A DNA stretch of 64,000 nucleotides from CAYFTL01 sp964346145 (GTDB taxonomy: Bacteria; Bacillota; Clostridia; Christensenellales; Aristaeellaceae). Location of the stretch: contig CAYFTL010000009.1 of assembly GCA_964346145.1 (NCBI GenBank), positions 1 through 64,000 of the forward strand. Reading direction: 5' to 3'. The translations under genes and the position numbers were made by a program. This document shows positions 60,018 through 64,000 of this stretch, piece by piece; within the stretch, counting starts at the first letter, position 1, and every line of letters begins with the position of its first letter. The notes under the pieces were generated by a model. That model saw only the letters and a list, made by a program, of their open reading frames with translations. It was not told the DNA's origin and did no database searches.

Positions 60018-60701
60018 TTGGAAACGAAGAAGATTCCATCAGCGGTTCCTATTTATATAATGTGTGCGGTTTGGATTGTGGTGATTTTGTTCTACAAAAT
60101 ATTTCCGTTGTACAAGCTGGGCAATATCATTATTACCGCAGGCGTATCGCTGGGCGCTTATTTCTTAGGACGCAAGCTGTTTCCTGGGCGTGTTATAGAG
60201 GTTGAAACCGCGGCGCAAACCGGCGATGCCCAATTAGATCGCCAGATCGAAGAAGGGCGCCAGGTGTTGCTTCAGATCGAAGAGGCCGCAAAGTTTGTTA
60301 CGGAACCCCAATTATCGGCTTATATACAGCGCACCATAAAGGCAGGCAGGCAGATTTTTGCGGCGGTTATTGCAAAACCGAAAAAATATGGGCAGGTTCG
60401 CAAGTTTATGAACTATTACTTGCCCACCAGTGCAAAATTATTGGAACAATACAAGGTCTTTACTCAGCTGGAATCCAGCGGAAGCCATGTACAAAAATCG
60501 ATTCAAAGCATCGAGAATAGCTACGAAATGATTGCTAGCGCTTTTGAAAAGCAGCTGGGCAATTTATACAGATCCGAAGCGATGGACATTCAAAGCGATA
60601 TTGATGTGCTTGAAACGATGCTTGAAGGCGAAGGATTGTTGAGCGATGGAATCCGTTCTTCTGTTGAAAACAAAAAAGATGAACTTAGCTTAAATAAATA
60701 G
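60018..60701 (+). CDS. XpaC-family membrane protein
   Basis: A 227-residue protein with two N-terminal membrane helices (PIYIMCAVWIVVILFYKIF and a second ending YFLGRKLFPG) and a long helical cytoplasmic part. It resembles the family named after Bacillus XpaC (5-bromo-4-chloroindolyl phosphate hydrolysis), whose true function is unknown. The TTG at 60018 lies 9-11 nt after AAAAGGTG; a GTG at 60006 overlaps that site. XpaC and TelA genes are commonly paired, as here, 12 nt apart. Confidence 0.82.
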   Translation: METKKIPSAVPIYIMCAVWIVVILFYKIFPLYKLGNIIITAGVSLGAYFLGRKLFPGRVIEVETAAQTGDAQLDRQIEEGRQVLLQIEEAAKFVTEPQLSAYIQRTIKAGRQIFAAVIAKPKKYGQVRKFMNYYLPTSAKLLEQYKVFTQLESSGSHVQKSIQSIENSYEMIASAFEKQLGNLYRSEAMDIQSDIDVLETMLEGEGLLSDGIRSSVENKKDELSLNK

Positions 60702-60713
60702 GAGGATTTTATT

Positions 60714-61898
60714 ATGCCCGATATTAAATTGACGTTGAACCCGCAGGTTGATACGCAAAATGCAGCTCCAGGCTTGAAATTAAATACAGAATTGAATGGA
60801 CAATTGGTACAGGCGCCCAAGAATTTTTCTGTAGTGGAATCCGGTGAAGAGATTTTGAAACAAGCGGAAGCGGAAACCCGTTTTACGCCAGAAGAGCAAC
60901 AGATGATAGACGAGTTTGCCGAAAAAATCGATATAAACGATACCAATATGGTATTCCAATATGGGGCTGCTAGCCAGCAAAACGTAGCCAGCTTTTCGGA
61001 TGCTGCTCTGGCCAACGTGCGCTCAAAGGATTTGGACGAAGTGGGCGATATGATTTCAGGCTTGGTTGTGGAGCTGCGGGGCTTTGCCAACGAAGAAGAA
61101 TCGAAAGGAATATTCGGTTTTCTGAAAAAGAAAAGAAACGAACTGGCGATGCTAAAAGAGCGCTATGATTCGGCGGAAAACAATGTAACCAACATTGCCA
61201 ACGCTTTGGAAGACCACCAGGTGCAGCTCATGAAAGACATTTCCATGTTGGATCAGCTGTATGAACTGAACCTACAGTATTTCAAAGAGCTGTCCATGTA
61301 TATTGCAGCGGGCAAAAAACGGTTGGAGGAATTCCGCGCCCAGGATGTAAAAGCGGCCTTCGACCGTGCAAATGCTTCGGGATTGGCTGAAGATGCCCAG
61401 GCGGCCAACGATCTGCAGGCAAAGGGTGACCGGTTTGAAAAGAAGATTCACGATTTGGAATTGACTCGTAACATCTCTATTCAGATGGCTCCCCAAATTC
61501 GCCTTTTGCAGAACAACAACAGCTTAATGGTTGAAAAGATTCAATCGTCGTTGGTTAACACCATTCCGCTTTGGAAGAGCCAAATGGTGCTCACGTTGGG
61601 GCTGGCAAACTCCGAAAGTGCCATGAAGGCTCAGCGTGCGGTGACCGATATCACCAATGATTTGCTGAAAAAGAACGCCGAAAAGTTGCGCCAAGGCACC
61701 ATCGAAACGGCCAAGGAATCCGAGCGCGGCATCGTTGACATTGAGACGCTAAAACAAACAAATCAGACCTTGATTAACACTTTGGACGAAGTGATGGCTA
61801 TTCAACAAGAAGGCAGAGAGAAGCGTAAGGCCGCAGAAGCCGAACTTCAAGTGATTGAAGAGCAGCTCAAAAACAAGCTGTTGGAAACTCGCAACTAA
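60714..61898 (+). CDS. TelA-family toxic anion resistance protein
   Basis: A 394-residue, largely helical soluble protein of the TelA/KlaA family. Typical segments are GIFGFLKKKRNELAMLKERYDSAE-like at about 135-160, DQLYELNLQYFKELSMYI and IPLWKSQMVLTLGL. TelA was linked to tellurite and cell-envelope antimicrobial resistance in other bacteria; the mechanism is not settled. AGGAGG precedes the ATG. It probably works with XpaC at the membrane. Confidence 0.9.
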   Translation: MPDIKLTLNPQVDTQNAAPGLKLNTELNGQLVQAPKNFSVVESGEEILKQAEAETRFTPEEQQMIDEFAEKIDINDTNMVFQYGAASQQNVASFSDAALANVRSKDLDEVGDMISGLVVELRGFANEEESKGIFGFLKKKRNELAMLKERYDSAENNVTNIANALEDHQVQLMKDISMLDQLYELNLQYFKELSMYIAAGKKRLEEFRAQDVKAAFDRANASGLAEDAQAANDLQAKGDRFEKKIHDLELTRNISIQMAPQIRLLQNNNSLMVEKIQSSLVNTIPLWKSQMVLTLGLANSESAMKAQRAVTDITNDLLKKNAEKLRQGTIETAKESERGIVDIETLKQTNQTLINTLDEVMAIQQEGREKRKAAEAELQVIEEQLKNKLLETRN

Positions 61899-61923
61899 GC
61901 GGTTAACATGAGGAGGAACGTTC

Positions 61924-62475
61924 ATGGGCTTTAAAGAAAACAGGACGGTGGCGCGTATTGTCGCGGTGGCTGTCATCGCTATCAGCATTTTGTTGAGTGG
62001 AGGCATGGGGCTTCGCAGTCAGCGCAGCGCGACCCAGTCGGTTTTCTCTAATGGCGTATACGGAGATGGGTTGAGCATTGAACGCGACCTGTTTGAGCGC
62101 AGCGAAGCGGCCTACAATCTGTGTAGCATTGCTACCAAATATCTAGGCAGCGACAATGCACAACTGGTCGCAGTCAAGGCGGCCCGAGATGAAATCTCGG
62201 CGAAAGATAGCGTTTCTCAAAAGGCGGTGGCCAACAAAAAGCTAGGGGAGACGGTCGAAGATTTGTATACCGAAATTGAAAGCGCGAACTTGTCCGAGCA
62301 AGACAAGCAATTCGCTTACCGCCAGTACAAAGAGTTTATCTCCCGTGGAGATACGATTGGCAGGGACGAATACAATATCAAGGCGGAAGGTTTTAACCGG
62401 GAGTGTTCCCGCTTTCCCGCTTCTCTGATTGCAAAACTGACGGGCGTAAAACCCTTGGAATTGTTTAAGGTTTGA
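61924..62475 (+). CDS. LemA-family protein
   Basis: A 183-residue protein with one N-terminal membrane helix (about residues 9-29) and a helical-bundle domain. The C-terminal YNIKAEGFNRECSRFPASLI and LTGVKPLELF match the LemA signature. LemA proteins are often encoded next to TPM-domain proteins, as here. Function unknown, presumed envelope-related. Start ATG after AGGAGGAACG. Confidence 0.88.
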   Translation: MGFKENRTVARIVAVAVIAISILLSGGMGLRSQRSATQSVFSNGVYGDGLSIERDLFERSEAAYNLCSIATKYLGSDNAQLVAVKAARDEISAKDSVSQKAVANKKLGETVEDLYTEIESANLSEQDKQFAYRQYKEFISRGDTIGRDEYNIKAEGFNRECSRFPASLIAKLTGVKPLELFKV

Positions 62476-62502
62476 GTGGGATTTATTTAAGGAGGTTTTT
62501 TT

Positions 62503-63447
62503 TTGAAAAAACGCTGTGGTCGACTGGCTGCACTGGCTATGGTAATGTGTGCGGTATTGATGCTGACGCTTCCTGGCTTTGCTGCGGCAAAGGTAGTAAA
62601 GCCCACAAGCGATTTCTATGTGCGCGATGATGCCGATGTGCTCAGCGCTGAAACGATAGAGTATATTGTTGAAAACAATGATGTGTTGTATGAAGAAACC
62701 GGTGCGCAAATTGTGTTTGTGGTGCTGAGCACGACGGGTTCGACGCCAATTAAAGATTATGCCCACAGCTTGTTCAACGAATGGAATATAGGTTCCTCAG
62801 AGAAAAACAATGGACTGTTGGTGCTCATGGCCATTGATGATGATTATTATTTTACTTTGCAAGGCGTCGGACTGGAGGATTATATTTCCAGTGGAGACCT
62901 CGGTGCTTACAACAAGAAGTATTTGGAGCCCTACTTTGCCCGCAAGGAATACGATCAAGGGGCACGTGCATTGTTCGATGCATTGTACGAAAAGGTAGCG
63001 TCGGTTTATTCTGCCCAGACGAGGTATCCGCAAGGCAATGCGCCCTCAGTGTTTTCAGCTTGGACGAATAATGAAAGCAATCGCAGCGAAGAAAAATCAG
63101 AAGGCGGAGGCTTTGGATCCTTGGTTCTGATACTGATCGTGGTTATTGTGTTGGTTTCCCTATTCTCCGGGAATGGACGAAAGGCCAGGCGCAGTGCATC
63201 CTCCGGCAAGGCGGGAAGTTTTTTCTGGGGGATGTTGTTGGGGCGGCAATTAAACCGCAACAACCGAAACGGATCTTGGTACAATTCACCACCTCCGCCA
63301 GGAGGACGCTCTTCTAGAGGCGGATTTGGCGGCGGTGGCTTTGGAAGCGGATTTGGCGGTAGCAGGAGCGGTAGTTCCCGAAGCGGTGGTTCCCGCAGCG
63401 GGGGCGGCGGCCGTAGCCGAGGGGGCGGCGCTGGACGTGGCCGTTAA
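62503..63447 (+). CDS. TPM-domain membrane protein with Gly/Arg/Ser-rich tail (YgcG-like)
   Basis: A 314-residue protein with a signal peptide (LMLTLPGFAAA), an extracellular TPM domain (FYVRDDADVLSAETIEYI, EWNIGSSEKNNGLLVLMA, DDDYYFTLQGVGLEDY), one membrane helix (LVLILIVVIVLVSLF) and a Gly/Ser/Arg-rich low-complexity end from about residue 262. The TTG at 62503 follows GGAGG. TPM domains have been linked to photosystem repair phosphatase activity and membrane stress; the role here is unknown. A paralogue follows. Confidence 0.87.
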   Translation: MKKRCGRLAALAMVMCAVLMLTLPGFAAAKVVKPTSDFYVRDDADVLSAETIEYIVENNDVLYEETGAQIVFVVLSTTGSTPIKDYAHSLFNEWNIGSSEKNNGLLVLMAIDDDYYFTLQGVGLEDYISSGDLGAYNKKYLEPYFARKEYDQGARALFDALYEKVASVYSAQTRYPQGNAPSVFSAWTNNESNRSEEKSEGGGFGSLVLILIVVIVLVSLFSGNGRKARRSASSGKAGSFFWGMLLGRQLNRNNRNGSWYNSPPPPGGRSSRGGFGGGGFGSGFGGSRSGSSRSGGSRSGGGGRSRGGGAGRGR

Positions 63448-63508
63448 GATCTAGGTTGGCGCTGTGTGCGTTTGCTTGAATTGCCCTGTAAACAAATAGA
63501 AAAAGAAC

Positions 63509-63544
63509 ATGTCTGCGTTTGTGCATAAGCGCAGGCATATTTTT
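63509..63544 (+). terminator. Hairpin between the two TPM genes
   Basis: A 9-bp stem with one wobble pair (63509-63517 with 63530-63538), 12-nt loop, then ATTTTT. It may attenuate expression of the second TPM gene. Confidence 0.65.
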
Positions 63545-63595
63545 AAAAAGGTAAACCACTATCGGTGGGAAAACGAATGCGGAGGAATTGCATAA

Positions 63596-64000
63596 ATGAA
63601 ATGGGAATCTAAAGGATTGAGCGTTTGCATACTGATCTGCTTGCTAGTGAGCTTGTTATTTCCCTTGGCGGTAGGAGCTGATGCGAATACGGATATTCTG
63701 CCTATAGTGCAGTCGGCCAAAGCCTACTATGTGCGAGACGATGCCAACGTATTGAGCGATCAGACTGAAAGCCATGTGGTTAAATATGGCAAGGAACTTT
63801 ACGAAAAGACCGGATCGCAAATCGTTGTGGTAACCATGGATTTCACAGGTTCTATTCCGATTTCTGAGTATGCCCACCAAATCCTTGAGCAATGGAATGT
63901 ATCGGGGGGAGAGGAAGGGAACGGAGTCGTGCTTTTGATGAGCATTGGCGCCCGAGAGTATTATGTGCTATCGGGAAAGGGTTTGACTAAATATTTGTCG
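63596..64000 (+). CDS. Second TPM-domain protein (partial, runs off the window)
   Basis: The first 135 codons are present. A signal peptide (about residues 9-28) is followed by YYVRDDANVLSDQTESHVV, SQIVVVTMDFTGS, ILEQWNVSGGEEGNGVVLLM and the start of the next strand. The domain clearly resembles the preceding TPM protein, so this is a tandem duplication that has diverged. GGAGG lies 10 nt before the ATG. Confidence 0.88.
   Translation, partial: MKWESKGLSVCILICLLVSLLFPLAVGADANTDILPIVQSAKAYYVRDDANVLSDQTESHVVKYGKELYEKTGSQIVVVTMDFTGSIPISEYAHQILEQWNVSGGEEGNGVVLLMSIGAREYYVLSGKGLTKYLS

Noticed and set aside
1..64000. CRISPR arrays, tRNA or rRNA genes, insertion sequences, prophage
   Set aside because: No regularly spaced repeats, cloverleaf or rRNA-like segments, transposase frames or phage genes were recognised by reading; a tRNA or repeat search by software was not possible.

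Overview
This window reads as a chromosomal segment of a Gram-positive-type bacterium in the Bacillota (Firmicutes), most likely class Clostridia. The reasons are: the complete S10-spc-alpha ribosomal superoperon in Firmicutes order, with a KOW-domain gene between map and infA; zinc-ribbon (C+) forms of S14, S4, L24, L31 and L36; an HrcA/CIRCE heat-shock operon (hrcA-grpE-dnaK-dnaJ); strong AGGAGG ribosome sites with frequent GTG and TTG starts; sigma-A type promoters; and a LexA box of the Bacillus type. Base composition looks roughly balanced. No rRNA, tRNA, insertion sequence, prophage or CRISPR array was seen.

Layout. (1) 1-16183: the last 15 codons of tuf and its terminator, then a promoter and about 200 nt leader, then rpsJ to rplQ (S10, spc and alpha operons), all on + and ending at a strong terminator. 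secY carries a one-base frameshift. (2) 16375-20187: a sugar ABC uptake operon (binding protein and two permeases, no ATPase). (3) 20230-22862+: a solitary LUD-domain gene on -, divergent from lepA-hemW. (4) 24213-29839: a decayed membrane-anchored XRE regulator with a tiny coupled ORF, then the CIRCE-controlled hrcA-grpE-dnaK-dnaJ operon. (5) 29841-31873 on -: a Gfo/Idh/MocA oxidoreductase and a sugar isomerase/epimerase with an in-frame TGA, inserted into the otherwise conserved dnaJ-prmA neighbourhood. (6) 32078-35779: prmA-rsmE-mtaB-HIT, then rpsU. (7) 35792-37937 on -: a radical SAM protein and a DUF4130 protein of the predicted DNA-repair type, behind a promoter overlapped by a near-perfect LexA box. 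(8) 38098-47421: an RNA/DNA methyltransferase, rho, rpmE, a DUF1385 membrane protein, prmC, prfA, a Sua5-type threonylcarbamoyl-AMP synthase, a YwlE-like arginine phosphatase and a PHP phosphoesterase. (9) 47440-53064 on -: polA-coaE-lytic transglycosylase-family 5 solute-binding protein. (10) 53188-57662: a small exported protein, an MFS transporter and an OmpR/PhoR-type two-component system. (11) 57671-64000: tex on -, and a divergent envelope operon xpaC-telA-lemA-TPM-TPM that runs off the window end.

Most of the window is housekeeping: translation, secretion, protein folding and translation termination/modification. The parts most worth follow-up are the SOS-type control of the radical SAM/DUF4130 pair, the XpaC/TelA/LemA/TPM operon, the secY frameshift, two fresh-looking pseudogenes, and several candidate RNA leaders.
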